NCBI RefSeq assembly: GCF_900128885.1
Contig: NZ_FQTU01000012.1
Location: 1-64,000, forward strand
Source of the DNA: Alkalibacter saccharofermentans DSM 14828
GTDB lineage: Bacteria; Bacillota; Clostridia; Eubacteriales; Alkalibacteraceae
DNA: 64,000 nucleotides
Direction of reading: 5' to 3'
Shown here piece after piece: positions 1-8,027 of the stretch. The notes under the pieces are model-generated. The model worked only from the letters and a program-made list of their open reading frames with translations, was not told where the DNA came from and searched no databases. The position numbers were made by a program, and so were the translations under genes. How positions within the stretch are numbered: the stretch's first letter is position 1; each line of letters opens with the position of its first letter.

Positions 1-1116
1 ACGTTGACAGCAGCGATAACAACAGTAATGAACAAGAAGTATGGAACAGGTGCAGCGGTAGCATTCGACAACATCGACAAAGCGCCAGAAGAAAGAGAAA
101 GAGGAATCACGATTTCTACAGCACACGTTGAGTACGAGACAGACGCGAGACATTATGCACACGTAGACTGCCCGGGACATGCGGATTACGTAAAGAACAT
201 GATTACAGGAGCAGCACAGATGGACGGAGCTATCTTGGTAGTAAGCGCGGCTGACGGCCCAATGCCTCAGACAAGAGAGCACATCCTTCTTTCAAGACAG
301 GTAGGGGTACCATATATCGTAGTATTCCTTAACAAAGCAGACATGGTAGATGACGAAGAGCTATTAGAGCTAGTAGAAATGGAAGTAAGAGAGCTACTTA
401 ACGAGTACGAATTCCCTGGAGATGATACTCCAATCGTTGTGGGAAGCGCCCTTAAAGCATTGGAAGATCCTGAAGGCGAGTGGGCTGAAAAGGTAGTAGA
501 GCTTATGAAAGCAGTAGACGAATATATACCTGAGCCTGTAAGAGACACAGACAAGCCATTCTTGATGCCAGTAGAGGACGTATTCTCAATCACTGGTAGA
601 GGAACTGTAGCAACAGGAAGAGTCGAAAGAGGAGTTGTTAAGGTTGGTGAGGAAGTAGAGATCATCGGACTTAGCGAAGAGAGAAGAAAAGTAGTAGTAA
701 CAGGAGTTGAGATGTTCAGAAAGCTTCTAGATCAAGCGGTAGCCGGAGACAACATCGGAGCGCTTTTAAGAGGAGTTGACAGAAGCGAGATCGAAAGAGG
801 TCAAGTACTGGCAAAGCCTGGAACAATCAACCCACACACAAAATTCAAAGCTGAAGTTTATGTACTTACAAAAGAAGAGGGTGGAAGACACACTCCATTC
901 TTCAACGGATACAGACCACAGTTCTACTTTAGAACTACAGACGTAACAGGAATCATCGAGCTTGGAGAAGGCGTAGAGATGGTAATGCCTGGAGATAACA
1001 TTACAATGGAGATTCAACTGATCACGCCAATCGCGGTAGAAGAAGGACTAAGATTTGCTATCAGAGAAGGTGGAAGAACAGTAGGAGCCGGAGTAGTAGC
1101 AGAAATCATGGAGTAA
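1..1116 (+). CDS. tuf: Elongation factor Tu, 5'-truncated by the window edge
   Basis: EF-Tu is the GTPase that delivers aminoacyl-tRNA to the ribosomal A site. The reading frame is open from base 1 (Thr-Leu-Thr-Ala-Ala-Ile), which corresponds to the residues just after the P-loop GHVDHGKT. About 25 N-terminal residues are therefore outside the window and the ATG at 22-30 is not the start. Visible GTPase motifs are DCPGHADYVKNM (G3), NKADM (G4) and GSALKALE (G5); domains 2 and 3 follow and end in a normal C-terminus (VVAEIME). It is followed by its own hairpin terminator, so it is the last gene of an upstream unit, probably the usual rpsL-rpsG-fusA-tuf operon (inferred). Confidence 0.98.
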   Translation, partial: TLTAAITTVMNKKYGTGAAVAFDNIDKAPEERERGITISTAHVEYETDARHYAHVDCPGHADYVKNMITGAAQMDGAILVVSAADGPMPQTREHILLSRQVGVPYIVVFLNKADMVDDEELLELVEMEVRELLNEYEFPGDDTPIVVGSALKALEDPEGEWAEKVVELMKAVDEYIPEPVRDTDKPFLMPVEDVFSITGRGTVATGRVERGVVKVGEEVEIIGLSEERRKVVVTGVEMFRKLLDQAVAGDNIGALLRGVDRSEIERGQVLAKPGTINPHTKFKAEVYVLTKEEGGRHTPFFNGYRPQFYFRTTDVTGIIELGEGVEMVMPGDNITMEIQLITPIAVEEGLRFAIREGGRTVGAGVVAEIME

Positions 1117-1132
1117 TCCATGGAATTATGAG

Positions 1133-1155
1133 GGGCGCCCATAGGGCGCCCTTAT
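1133..1155 (+). terminator. Hairpin terminator after tuf
   Basis: An 8-bp GC-only stem (GGGCGCCC at 1133-1140 and again at 1144-1151, itself self-complementary) with a 3-nt loop is followed by the short T-rich stretch TTATATT. It lies 16 nt after the tuf stop. The T-tract is weak, so termination may be incomplete. Confidence 0.7.
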
Positions 1156-1223
1156 ATTAGCTAAGGAACCCACAAAAAAACATCAAAAAAACAAAAAAAC
1201 AGCAACAAAAAAATGCAAATCTA
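1156..1223 (+). promoter_or_regulatory. Four A7 tracts upstream of the S10 promoter
   Basis: This part of the 326-bp gap between tuf and rpsJ holds no gene. It contains four runs of seven A at 1174-1180, 1185-1191, 1193-1199 and 1207-1213, ending 10 bp before the -35 hexamer. A-tracts at this position can act as UP elements for the RNA polymerase alpha subunit or bend DNA. That role is inferred. Confidence 0.4.
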
Positions 1224-1252
1224 TTGAGATTACTTGAAATATGGGGTATAAT
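1224..1252 (+). promoter_or_regulatory. Sigma-A type promoter of the ribosomal superoperon
   Basis: TTGAGA (1224-1229), a 17-bp spacer and a perfect TATAAT (1247-1252) form a near-consensus housekeeping promoter. The expected transcription start is about 1259, giving a leader of roughly 185 nt before rpsJ. Confidence 0.8.
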
Positions 1253-1258
1253 ATTTAA

Positions 1259-1442
1259 GCTGTGACTTTATGCGATGAAGAGGAAGGTTGCTTATCCCAT
1301 GAGGAAATTTTCTCGGAGTATGTCCAGATTGCAAATCGGGCGACAGATACCAAAGTGTATTTTAAAAAAATACGGAACACCCGGAAGAGTGTTCGAAGGT
1401 ACCTGGTCGTACCTAAGAAAATGTAAGGAGGGAAATTTAGGT
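1259..1442 (+). promoter_or_regulatory. Structured leader of the S10 operon
   Basis: The untranslated leader carries two adjacent hairpins close to the rpsJ ribosome binding site: GAACAC/GTGTTC (1375-1380 with 1389-1394, 8-nt loop) and AGGTAC/GTACCT (1397-1402 with 1409-1414, 6-nt loop). The Shine-Dalgarno site AAGGAGGG follows at about 1425-1432. Ribosomal protein operons are commonly controlled by binding of one of their own products to the leader (L4 in the E. coli S10 operon). Whether this leader is regulatory, and which protein would bind, is not shown by the sequence. Confidence 0.45.
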
Positions 1443-1751
1443 ATGGCAAAACAAAAGATCAGAATCAGACTTAAAGCTTATGATCACAAGGTATTGGATC
1501 AATCGGCTAAAAAAATTGTTGAAACCGCAAAGAGAACTGGAGCAGGGGTTTCAGGACCTGTGCCGCTTCCAACAGAAAAGGAAATCATCACGATCCTTAG
1601 GGCGGTTCACAAATACAAAGATTCTAGAGAACAATTTGAGATGAGAACCCATAAGAGATTGATCGACATCCTAAACCCGACGCCAAAGACTGTGGACGCG
1701 CTTATGCGACTCGACTTGCCGGCTGGTGTAGACATCGAAATCAAACTGTAA
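1443..1751 (+). CDS. rpsJ: 30S ribosomal protein S10
   Basis: S10 is a 30S head protein that also serves as the NusE antitermination factor. The 102-residue product (MAKQKIRIRLKAYDHKVLDQ...) has the normal family length and contains the conserved KEIITILRAVHKYKDSREQFEMR-like region and the THKRLIDI segment. The start at 1443 follows AAGGAGGG at ideal spacing. The frame happens to stay open upstream to 1275, but those 56 codons show no S10 homology and belong to the leader. First gene of the S10-spc-alpha superoperon. Confidence 0.98.
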   Translation: MAKQKIRIRLKAYDHKVLDQSAKKIVETAKRTGAGVSGPVPLPTEKEIITILRAVHKYKDSREQFEMRTHKRLIDILNPTPKTVDALMRLDLPAGVDIEIKL

Positions 1752-1802
1752 TGGAGATTATGATTGCATAAGGCAATCCGCTAATTATTAGGAGGTGCAA
1801 CA

Positions 1803-2432
1803 ATGGAGAAAGTTATTATTGGAAAAAAGGTAGGCATGACTCAGATTTTCGACGAAAGCGGAAAACTGATTCCGGTAACTGTTGTAGAAGCAGGGCCTTG
1901 CAAAATTGTGCAGGTTAAAAGCGAAGAAACAGATGGTTACAATAGCATTCAGCTTGGTTATGGACAAATCAAGGAGAAGAAGGTCAACAGTCCAATGAAA
2001 GGACATTTTGACAAGAACGAGCTTGAATACAAGAAAGTTTTAAAGGAATTCAGAGTAGACAATGCATCTGAATATCAGGTAGGGCAAGATGTTACTGCTG
2101 CTGTTTTTGCTGACGGAGACAAGATCGATGTGAGCGGAACTTCGAAGGGTAAAGGATTTGCCGGCGTAATCAAAAGACACAATCAATCAAGAGGACCGAT
2201 GAAACACGGTTCCAAATATCATAGATCCCCAGGATCAATGGGCGCTTCTTCAAGTCCTTCAAGAGTATTCAAGGGCAAAAAGCTTCCCGGACAAATGGGT
2301 AATGTAACTGTGACTGTGCAAAACCTAGAAGTTGTAAAAGTTGACGCAGACAGAAACCTATTGTTGGTTAAAGGTGCGGTTCCGGGAATCAGAGGCAGTT
2401 TGGTAACTATTAAGCAAACGGTGAAAAAGTAA
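1803..2432 (+). CDS. rplC: 50S ribosomal protein L3
   Basis: L3 is an early assembly protein of the 50S subunit whose long loop reaches the peptidyl transferase centre. The 209-residue protein begins MEKVIIGKKVGMTQIF, the L3 signature, and has the extended loop GTSKGKGFAGVIKRHNQSRG with the following HGSKYHRSPGSMG stretch (about residues 118-150). Preceded by AGGAGGTG at good spacing; 51 bp after rpsJ. Confidence 0.98.
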   Translation: MEKVIIGKKVGMTQIFDESGKLIPVTVVEAGPCKIVQVKSEETDGYNSIQLGYGQIKEKKVNSPMKGHFDKNELEYKKVLKEFRVDNASEYQVGQDVTAAVFADGDKIDVSGTSKGKGFAGVIKRHNQSRGPMKHGSKYHRSPGSMGASSSPSRVFKGKKLPGQMGNVTVTVQNLEVVKVDADRNLLLVKGAVPGIRGSLVTIKQTVKK

Positions 2433-2453
2433 TATCGGAAAGGAGGATAACAA

Positions 2454-3077
2454 ATGCCTAAAATTGATGTAATTAACGTAAAAGGTGAAAAAGTAGAAGA
2501 AATAGCTTTGAAAGACGATATATTCGGCATTGAGCCAAACGAAGCGGTAGTGCACCAGGTCGTAGTAGCTCAACTTGCCAACAAGAGACAAGGGACTCAG
2601 TCTACAAAAACTCGTTCTGAAGTTCGAGGCGGTGGAAGGAAGCCGTGGAGACAAAAGGGAACAGGTCGAGCGAGAGCTGGTTCCATCAGATCGCCCCTTT
2701 GGAAGGGTGGCGGTGTCATTTTTGCTCCAAAGCCAAGAGACTACAGCCAGAAGGTTAACAAGAAGATGAACAGACTGGCGATAAAATCCGTTTTATCGGC
2801 GAAAGTTGCAGAAAACGAGCTATTGGTATTGGATGCGTTAAGTATGGAAACTCCAAAAACAAAGGAAATGGCAACTGTGCTTGAAAACATAAAAGCCGGA
2901 AAAAAAGCTCTTATCCTTATGGGAAGCATTGACGAGAATGTTTATAAATCGGCGAGGAATCTTCCGGGAGTGAAAACAGCCACTGTAGAAACCATTAACG
3001 TATATGATCTTTTAAACTATGACTTTTTGGTTGCTACAAAGGATTCAGTAGAGAAAATAGAGGAGGTGTACGCATAA
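2454..3077 (+). CDS. rplD: 50S ribosomal protein L4
   Basis: L4 lines the nascent-peptide exit tunnel; in E. coli it also represses its own S10 operon. The 207-residue protein shows the tunnel loop signature STKTRSEVRGGGRKPWRQKG followed by TGRARAGSIRSPLWKGGG (about residues 45-85). It starts after AAAGGAGG and its stop overlaps the start of rplW by one base (TAATG), which suggests translational coupling. Confidence 0.98.
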   Translation: MPKIDVINVKGEKVEEIALKDDIFGIEPNEAVVHQVVVAQLANKRQGTQSTKTRSEVRGGGRKPWRQKGTGRARAGSIRSPLWKGGGVIFAPKPRDYSQKVNKKMNRLAIKSVLSAKVAENELLVLDALSMETPKTKEMATVLENIKAGKKALILMGSIDENVYKSARNLPGVKTATVETINVYDLLNYDFLVATKDSVEKIEEVYA

Positions 3078-3367
3078 TGCTTAGCCCTCAAGATATAATT
3101 TTGAAGCCTATCGTTACTGAAAAAAGCATGGATGACATGAGTGAGAATAAATACACATTCAAAGTCAAAAAAGATGCAAATAAAATCCAAATCAAGGATG
3201 CTGTTGAAAAGATTTTCGGAGTAAAGGTAGAAAAAGTCTATACAATGAATAGAATCGGCAAGATAAAAAGAATGGGCCGATATGCGGGAAGAAGAGCAAA
3301 CTGGAAAAAAGCAATCGTAAAACTTGCTCCTGACAGCAAGGGAATTGAATTTTTCGAAGGAATCTAA
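3077..3367 (+). CDS. rplW: 50S ribosomal protein L23
   Basis: L23 sits at the exit of the peptide tunnel and docks trigger factor and the signal recognition particle. The 96-residue product contains the family motifs IILKPIVTEKS near the N-terminus and NKIQIKDAVEKIFGVKVEKV. The start ATG shares its A with the rplD stop codon. Confidence 0.98.
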   Translation: MLSPQDIILKPIVTEKSMDDMSENKYTFKVKKDANKIQIKDAVEKIFGVKVEKVYTMNRIGKIKRMGRYAGRRANWKKAIVKLAPDSKGIEFFEGI

Positions 3368-3410
3368 TCTTAGTGCAAATCGTCTCGACGTAAAAAGGAG
3401 GTAAAGTGAA

Positions 3411-4241
3411 ATGGGTATTAAGGTATACAAACCAACTTCCGCAGGTAGAAGAAACATGAGCGTGAACACTTTTGAAGAAGTCACAAAAAGCACGCCTGAG
3501 AAATCTCTTTTACAACCGTTGAAAAATACGGCAGGAAGAAATGCAAACGGAAAAATCACTGTTCGTCACAAAGGCGGCGGAGAAAAAAGAAAATATAGAA
3601 TCATAGATTTTAAAAGAAATAAAGATGGTATCAAGGCAAAGGTTGCCGGTATTGAGTATGATCCAAATAGAAGCGCGAATATCGCATTGCTATTTTATGC
3701 AGACGGAGAAAAAAGATACATCATATCACCTTTGAACTTGAAAGATGGTGACTACGTAGAGTCTGGAGTAAATGCAGACATTAAAGTAGGAAACGCGCTG
3801 CCTCTTGCGAACATACCTGTAGGTACTATCGTGCACAACATAGAACTTAAGGCTGGAAAAGGCGGACAAATGGCAAGGTCGGCAGGAGCTTACGCCCAGT
3901 TGATGGCAAAGGAAAACAACTATGCCATACTTAGATTGCCATCTGGTGAGATGAGAATGGTTAGACTTGAATGTAGAGCGACTATAGGACAAGTTGGAAA
4001 CATGGACCACTCAAACGTAAGAATCGGTAAAGCGGGAAGAAAAAGGCACATGGGAATCAGACCTACTGTAAGAGGATCTGTAATGAACCCCAACGATCAC
4101 CCACATGGTGGTGGTGAAGGTAGAGCGCCTATCGGAAGACCGGGACCATCTACACCATGGGGCAAGCCGGCTTTAGGATACAAAACCAGAAAGAAAAACA
4201 AAAGCTCGGACAAATACATTGTAAGAAAAAGAAAGAAATAG
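3411..4241 (+). CDS. rplB: 50S ribosomal protein L2
   Basis: L2 is needed for subunit association and the peptidyl transferase centre. The 276-residue protein has the RNA-binding core (ITVRHKGGGEKRKYRIIDFK) and the C-terminal signature VMNPNDHPHGGGEGRAPIGR, which includes the conserved histidine near the catalytic centre, then a basic tail ending VRKRKK. The start follows AAAAAGGAGG. Length is typical. Confidence 0.98.
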   Translation: MGIKVYKPTSAGRRNMSVNTFEEVTKSTPEKSLLQPLKNTAGRNANGKITVRHKGGGEKRKYRIIDFKRNKDGIKAKVAGIEYDPNRSANIALLFYADGEKRYIISPLNLKDGDYVESGVNADIKVGNALPLANIPVGTIVHNIELKAGKGGQMARSAGAYAQLMAKENNYAILRLPSGEMRMVRLECRATIGQVGNMDHSNVRIGKAGRKRHMGIRPTVRGSVMNPNDHPHGGGEGRAPIGRPGPSTPWGKPALGYKTRKKNKSSDKYIVRKRKK

Positions 4242-4261
4242 TTCTGAAAGGAGGTAATTAA

Positions 4262-4540
4262 ATGAGCAGATCATTGAAAAAAGGACCTTACGTGGAAGAA
4301 AGACTCTTAAAAAGAGTTGAAGAGATGAACAAAAACAACGAGAAAAAGGTTATTAAAACCTGGTCTCGTAGCTCGACGATTTTCCCTCAAATGGTAGGTC
4401 ATACCATAGCAGTACACGACGGAAGAAAGCATGTTCCCGTATATCTTTCAGAGGATATGGTTGGACACAAGCTTGGAGAATTTGCTCCTACAAGAACATT
4501 TAGAGGTCATGCGGGAGAAAAGACTTCTGGCAAGAAATAA
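4262..4540 (+). CDS. rpsS: 30S ribosomal protein S19
   Basis: S19 is a 30S head protein that forms a complex with S13 near the A-site tRNA. The 92-residue product (MSRSLKKGPYVEERLLKRV...) contains the family signature HVPVYLSEDMVGHKLGEFA and TRTFRGH. AAAGGAGG precedes the start with normal spacing. Confidence 0.98.
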   Translation: MSRSLKKGPYVEERLLKRVEEMNKNNEKKVIKTWSRSSTIFPQMVGHTIAVHDGRKHVPVYLSEDMVGHKLGEFAPTRTFRGHAGEKTSGKK

Positions 4541-4566
4541 GAAGTTTTGGAAGGAGGTTAAATTAA

Positions 4567-4902
4567 GTGGAAGCTAAAGCAAGCGCTAGATACGTAAGAG
4601 TATCGCCTAGAAAAGCAAAACTGGTTGTTGACCTTGTAAGAGGAAAACGCATTGGAGAAGCCATTAACATATTATCGGTAATACCGAATAAATCAGCAAG
4701 AGTGGTAGAGAAAGTAATAAAGTCTGCTGCAGCCAATGCAGAAAACAACTATGAAATGGATCCAGGTAAACTAGTTGTATCTGAGATATATGCTAACCAG
4801 GGACCTACGATGAAAAGATTCAGAGCGGGTTCAATGGGAAGAGCGGCATTAATCAAAAAAAGAAGCAGTCACATATCTGTAGTACTTAAAGAAAAAGAGT
4901 AA
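4567..4902 (+). CDS. rplV: 50S ribosomal protein L22
   Basis: L22 helps form the exit-tunnel constriction. The 111-residue protein starts at a GTG 8 nt after GGAGG and reads MEAKASARYVRVSPRKAKLV, the family N-terminus. The beta-hairpin that lines the tunnel is visible as the GPTMKRFRAGSMGRA segment near residues 80-95. Confidence 0.98.
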   Translation: MEAKASARYVRVSPRKAKLVVDLVRGKRIGEAINILSVIPNKSARVVEKVIKSAAANAENNYEMDPGKLVVSEIYANQGPTMKRFRAGSMGRAALIKKRSSHISVVLKEKE

Positions 4903-4916
4903 GGAGGGGATAGTTA

Positions 4917-5570
4917 GTGGGTCAAAAAGTCAATCCGCACGGATTAAGAGTTGGAGTAATCAAGGACTGGAATGCAAGATGGTATGCAAAAGACAAAGAT
5001 TTTGCAGATTTTCTTATCGAAGACGATAAAATCAGAAAATTTATCAAGAAGAACCAATACACAGCGGGGATCTCTAGCATAGAAATCGAAAGATATGCAA
5101 ACAGAATAAGGATACACATTCACACAGCTAAGCCGGGTATGGTGATTGGAAAAGGTGGTTCAGGAATCGAAGCACTTAAGAATCAGATAGCCAAGCTTAC
5201 AACAAAGAATGTATTCATAAACATCGTAGAGGTCAAGAACATCGATGCTAACGCTCAATTAGTAGCTGAAAACATCGCTTCACAGCTTGAAAGAAGGGTT
5301 TCTTTCAGACGTGCGATGAAGCAGTCTATAACGAGAGCTTTAAGAAGCGGCGCCCAAGGCATAAAAACCTGCGTAGCAGGAAGACTTAACGGAGCTGAGA
5401 TGGCGAGAACAGAACATTACAGCGAAGGGAATGTACCTCTTCAAACACTGAGAGCAGACATTGATTACGGATTTGCGGAAGCAAACACCACTTATGGGAA
5501 AATCGGTGTCAAAGTTTGGATCAATAAAGGAGAAGTTCTTCCTGAAAAAAAAGAAGATAAGAAGAACTAA
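4917..5570 (+). CDS. rpsC: 30S ribosomal protein S3
   Basis: S3 forms part of the mRNA entry channel. The 217-residue protein starts at GTG (4917) after AAGGAGGGG and reads MGQKVNPHGLRVG, the family start. A type-2 KH RNA-binding domain is visible with its GKGG loop at residues 78-81. The C-terminal S3 domain includes the GRLNGAEMAR motif and ends with a lysine-rich tail. Confidence 0.98.
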   Translation: MGQKVNPHGLRVGVIKDWNARWYAKDKDFADFLIEDDKIRKFIKKNQYTAGISSIEIERYANRIRIHIHTAKPGMVIGKGGSGIEALKNQIAKLTTKNVFINIVEVKNIDANAQLVAENIASQLERRVSFRRAMKQSITRALRSGAQGIKTCVAGRLNGAEMARTEHYSEGNVPLQTLRADIDYGFAEANTTYGKIGVKVWINKGEVLPEKKEDKKN

Positions 5571-5587
5571 GGAAGGAGGAAACCATA

Positions 5588-6022
5588 ATGTTAATGCCTA
5601 AAAGAGTTAAACGTAGAAGAGTTCATAGAGGTAGAATGAAAGGCAAGGCAACCAGAGGAAATACTATCAGTTATGGTGACTTTGCAATTCAAGCCCTAGA
5701 ACCGGGCTGGATTACATCAAATCAAATAGAAGCGGCTCGTATCGCTATGACAAGATATATCAAAAGAGGCGGGAAGGTCTGGATAAAAATATTCCCAGAC
5801 AAGCCAGTAACCCAAAAACCGGCAGAAACCAGGATGGGTTCCGGTAAAGGTTCGCCAGAATACTGGGTAGCCGTTGTTAAGCCAGGCAGAATCATGTTTG
5901 AAATTGCGGGAGTTTCCGAAGAATTGGCTAGAGAGGCCATGAGACTTGCGATGCACAAGCTGCCTATCAAGACAAAATTTGTTACCCGTAAAGATTTCGA
6001 AGAAGTGGGTGGTGAATCCTAA
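5588..6022 (+). CDS. rplP: 50S ribosomal protein L16
   Basis: L16 organises the A-site tRNA region of the 50S subunit. The 144-residue protein (MLMPKRVKRRRVHRGRM...) has the standard length and the conserved KPAETRMGSGKGSPEYWVA segment. Its stop overlaps the rpmC start by one base (TAATG). Confidence 0.98.
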   Translation: MLMPKRVKRRRVHRGRMKGKATRGNTISYGDFAIQALEPGWITSNQIEAARIAMTRYIKRGGKVWIKIFPDKPVTQKPAETRMGSGKGSPEYWVAVVKPGRIMFEIAGVSEELAREAMRLAMHKLPIKTKFVTRKDFEEVGGES

Positions 6023-6225
6023 TGAAAGCTAAAGAGATAAGAGATTTAAGTACACAGGAATTGGAAACTAAACTTAGTGAACTCAAGGAAGAGTTGTTCA
6101 ACCTTCGTTTCCAACTTGCCACTGGTCAATTGGAGAATCCAATGAGAATCAGAGAAGTGAAAAGAACGTATGCAAGGATCAAAACGATTCTTAATGAAAG
6201 AGAATTAAAAGCTATAGAAGCTTAA
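6022..6225 (+). CDS. rpmC: 50S ribosomal protein L29
   Basis: L29 is a small two-helix protein beside L23 at the tunnel exit. The 67-residue product (MKAKEIRDLSTQELETKLSEL...) has the signature LFNLRFQLATGQLENPMRI. It is probably translationally coupled to rplP through the one-base overlap. Confidence 0.98.
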   Translation: MKAKEIRDLSTQELETKLSELKEELFNLRFQLATGQLENPMRIREVKRTYARIKTILNERELKAIEA

Positions 6226-6245
6226 GGAAAAAGGAGGGTACTTTT

Positions 6246-6500
6246 GTGGAAAGAGCGCAAAGAAAGACAAGAGTCGGAAAAGTAGTGAGTGACAAGATGG
6301 ATAAAACGATCGTTGTTGCTGTTGAAACTTTTGTAAGACATCCTCTTTACAATAAAAGGGTTAAAAAAACCACGAAATTTAAGGCTCATGACGAACAAAA
6401 CCAGTGCAACATGGGTGATGTTGTGAAAATCATGGAGACTAGACCTTTAAGTAAAGATAAAAGATGGAGATTAGTTGAGATAGTAGAAAAGGCACTTTAA
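6246..6500 (+). CDS. rpsQ: 30S ribosomal protein S17
   Basis: S17 is a primary 16S rRNA-binding protein with an OB fold. The 84-residue protein starts at GTG (6246) 7 nt after AAGGAGGG and contains TRVGKVVSDKMDKTIVVAVE and the typical VKIMETRPLSKDKRWRLVEI ending. Confidence 0.98.
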   Translation: MERAQRKTRVGKVVSDKMDKTIVVAVETFVRHPLYNKRVKKTTKFKAHDEQNQCNMGDVVKIMETRPLSKDKRWRLVEIVEKAL

Positions 6501-6525
6501 TAGTGTTTGAAAGGAGGCAAAACAG

Positions 6526-6894
6526 ATGATACAACAAGAAAGCAGGCTTAAAGTTGCCGATAACACAGGTGCTAAAGAATTGTTGTGCATTAGAGTTCTC
6601 GGCGGTTCTGGAAAAAGATATGCTACTGTCGGCGACATTATCGTCTGCTCTGTAAAAGCTGCAACACCAGGTGGAGTTGTCAAAAAAGGAGACGTTGTCA
6701 AAGCTGTAGTGGTTAGAACGGTAAAGAGTATTAGAAGAGAAGACGGAAGCTATATTAAGTTCGATCAAAATGCTGCCGTAGTTATAAAAGATGACAAACA
6801 GCCAAGAGGAACACGTATTTTCGGACCTGTTGCTCGAGAGTTGAGAGAGCATAAATTTATGAAAATTCTATCCCTGGCACCGGAAGTACTTTAA
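6526..6894 (+). CDS. rplN: 50S ribosomal protein L14
   Basis: L14 contacts 16S rRNA across the subunit interface. The 122-residue protein begins MIQQESRLKVADNTGAKELL and ends RELREHKFMKILSLAPEVL, both diagnostic of bacterial L14. The start follows AAAGGAGG; only 15 bp separate its stop from the rplX start. Confidence 0.98.
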   Translation: MIQQESRLKVADNTGAKELLCIRVLGGSGKRYATVGDIIVCSVKAATPGGVVKKGDVVKAVVVRTVKSIRREDGSYIKFDQNAAVVIKDDKQPRGTRIFGPVARELREHKFMKILSLAPEVL

Positions 6895-6909
6895 GAGGAG
6901 GTGGCTTAT

Positions 6910-7236
6910 TTGAGAAAGAAAATGCATGTTAAAAAAGACGACGTTGTTATGGTTAACTCAGGAAAATTCAAGGGTGAATCAGGAAAGATAATTGCAGTTT
7001 ACCCAAAGGAAAACAGAGTGATCGTAGAAGGAATCAACATGATGACAAAGCATATGAAACCTTCCCAGAAAGTACAGCAAGGCGGTATCATTAAGCAGGA
7101 AGGCAAAATTCACGCTTCGAATGTGTTGTTATATTGTGAAAAATGCAAAAAAGGAGTAAGAACCGGAGTTAAATTCCTAGAAGACGGAAGCAAGGTTCGA
7201 TACTGCAAAAAGTGCGGAGAAACATTTAACAAGTAG
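6910..7236 (+). CDS. rplX: 50S ribosomal protein L24, zinc-ribbon form, TTG start
   Basis: L24 is an assembly initiator of the 50S subunit. A KOW motif region (residues 5-40) is followed by a zinc ribbon with cysteines 76, 79, 99 and 102 (CEKC and CKKC). Start choice: AGGAGG occupies 6896-6901, so the GTG at 6901 overlaps it. The TTG at 6910 has ideal 8-nt spacing and gives 108 residues beginning MRKKMHVKKDD. The ATG at 6922, where B. subtilis L24 begins (MHVKK), is further from the site but cannot be excluded. Confidence 0.93.
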   Translation: MRKKMHVKKDDVVMVNSGKFKGESGKIIAVYPKENRVIVEGINMMTKHMKPSQKVQQGGIIKQEGKIHASNVLLYCEKCKKGVRTGVKFLEDGSKVRYCKKCGETFNK

Positions 7237-7256
7237 TAGGGAAGGAGGTAAACTAG

Positions 7257-7796
7257 ATGCCAAGATTAAAGGACAAATATAAAAATGAGGTAATTCCGGC
7301 AATGATGGAGAAGTTCAAGTACGACAACATCATGGAAGTGCCTAAACTTGATAAAGTTGTAATTAACATGGGACTTGGAGATGCAAAAGACAATGCAAAG
7401 CTTATTGAAGCTGCAGTCAGTGACTTGGGCATCATCTCAGGGCAAAAGCCTATAATAACCAAGGCGAAAAAATCCGTATCGAACTTTAAACTAAGAGAAG
7501 GTATGAATGTAGGAGCCAAAGTTACTTTAAGAGCTGATAGAATGTATGAGTTTACAGATAAATTATTCAATATCGCCCTTCCTAGAGTTAGAGACTTCAG
7601 AGGAGTATCTGCAAAGTCTTTTGATGGAAGAGGAAACTACTCGATGGGCGTGAAGGAACAACTTATGTTCCCGGAGATTGAGTACGATAAAGTAGAACAG
7701 ATAAGAGGTATGGACATCATTTTTGTAACGACTGCAAAGACTGATGAAGAAGCTTTAGAACTTTTAAGCTTGATGGGAATGCCTTTCAATCGATAA
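7257..7796 (+). CDS. rplE: 50S ribosomal protein L5
   Basis: L5 binds 5S rRNA in the central protuberance and contacts P-site tRNA. The 179-residue product (MPRLKDKYKNEVIPAMMEKF...) includes the KVVINMGLGDAK and GQKPIITKAKKSVSNFKLREG signatures and ends LLSLMGMPF, as is normal. Preceded by AAGGAGG. Confidence 0.98.
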   Translation: MPRLKDKYKNEVIPAMMEKFKYDNIMEVPKLDKVVINMGLGDAKDNAKLIEAAVSDLGIISGQKPIITKAKKSVSNFKLREGMNVGAKVTLRADRMYEFTDKLFNIALPRVRDFRGVSAKSFDGRGNYSMGVKEQLMFPEIEYDKVEQIRGMDIIFVTTAKTDEEALELLSLMGMPFNR

Positions 7797-7811
7797 TAAG
7801 GAGGAATATAA

Positions 7812-7997
7812 ATGGCAAAAAAAGCTATGGTGGAAAAGCAGCAAAGAACACCTAAATATTCTACAAGAGCTTATAATAGATGCCGAATTTGCGGAAGACC
7901 TCATGCGTACTTGAGAAAATTCGGAATTTGCAGGATATGCTTCAGAGAAATGGCCTATAAAGGCGAAATACCAGGCGTTAAAAAAGCAAGCTGGTAA
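7812..7997 (+). CDS. rpsN: 30S ribosomal protein S14, zinc-binding type Z
   Basis: S14 is a 30S head protein. This is the short zinc-containing form (61 residues), with ligands at cysteines 24, 27, 40 and 43 in CRICGRPHAYLRKFGICRIC. The start follows AAGGAGG. With L24, L36 and S4 here also carrying four-ligand zinc sites, this ribosome is rich in zinc proteins. Confidence 0.98.
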   Translation: MAKKAMVEKQQRTPKYSTRAYNRCRICGRPHAYLRKFGICRICFREMAYKGEIPGVKKASW

Positions 7998-8027
7998 GAT
8001 TGATTTTGTGGAAGGAGGTACACAATA

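Noticed and set aside
267..1017. Long minus-strand frames opposite tuf
   Set aside because: They are shadows of the biased codon use of tuf; no ribosome sites and no recognisable protein features.
1275..1442. In-frame N-terminal extension of S10 by 56 codons
   Set aside because: The extension has no S10 similarity, contains leader hairpins, and a strong ribosome site at 1425-1432 sets the start at 1443.
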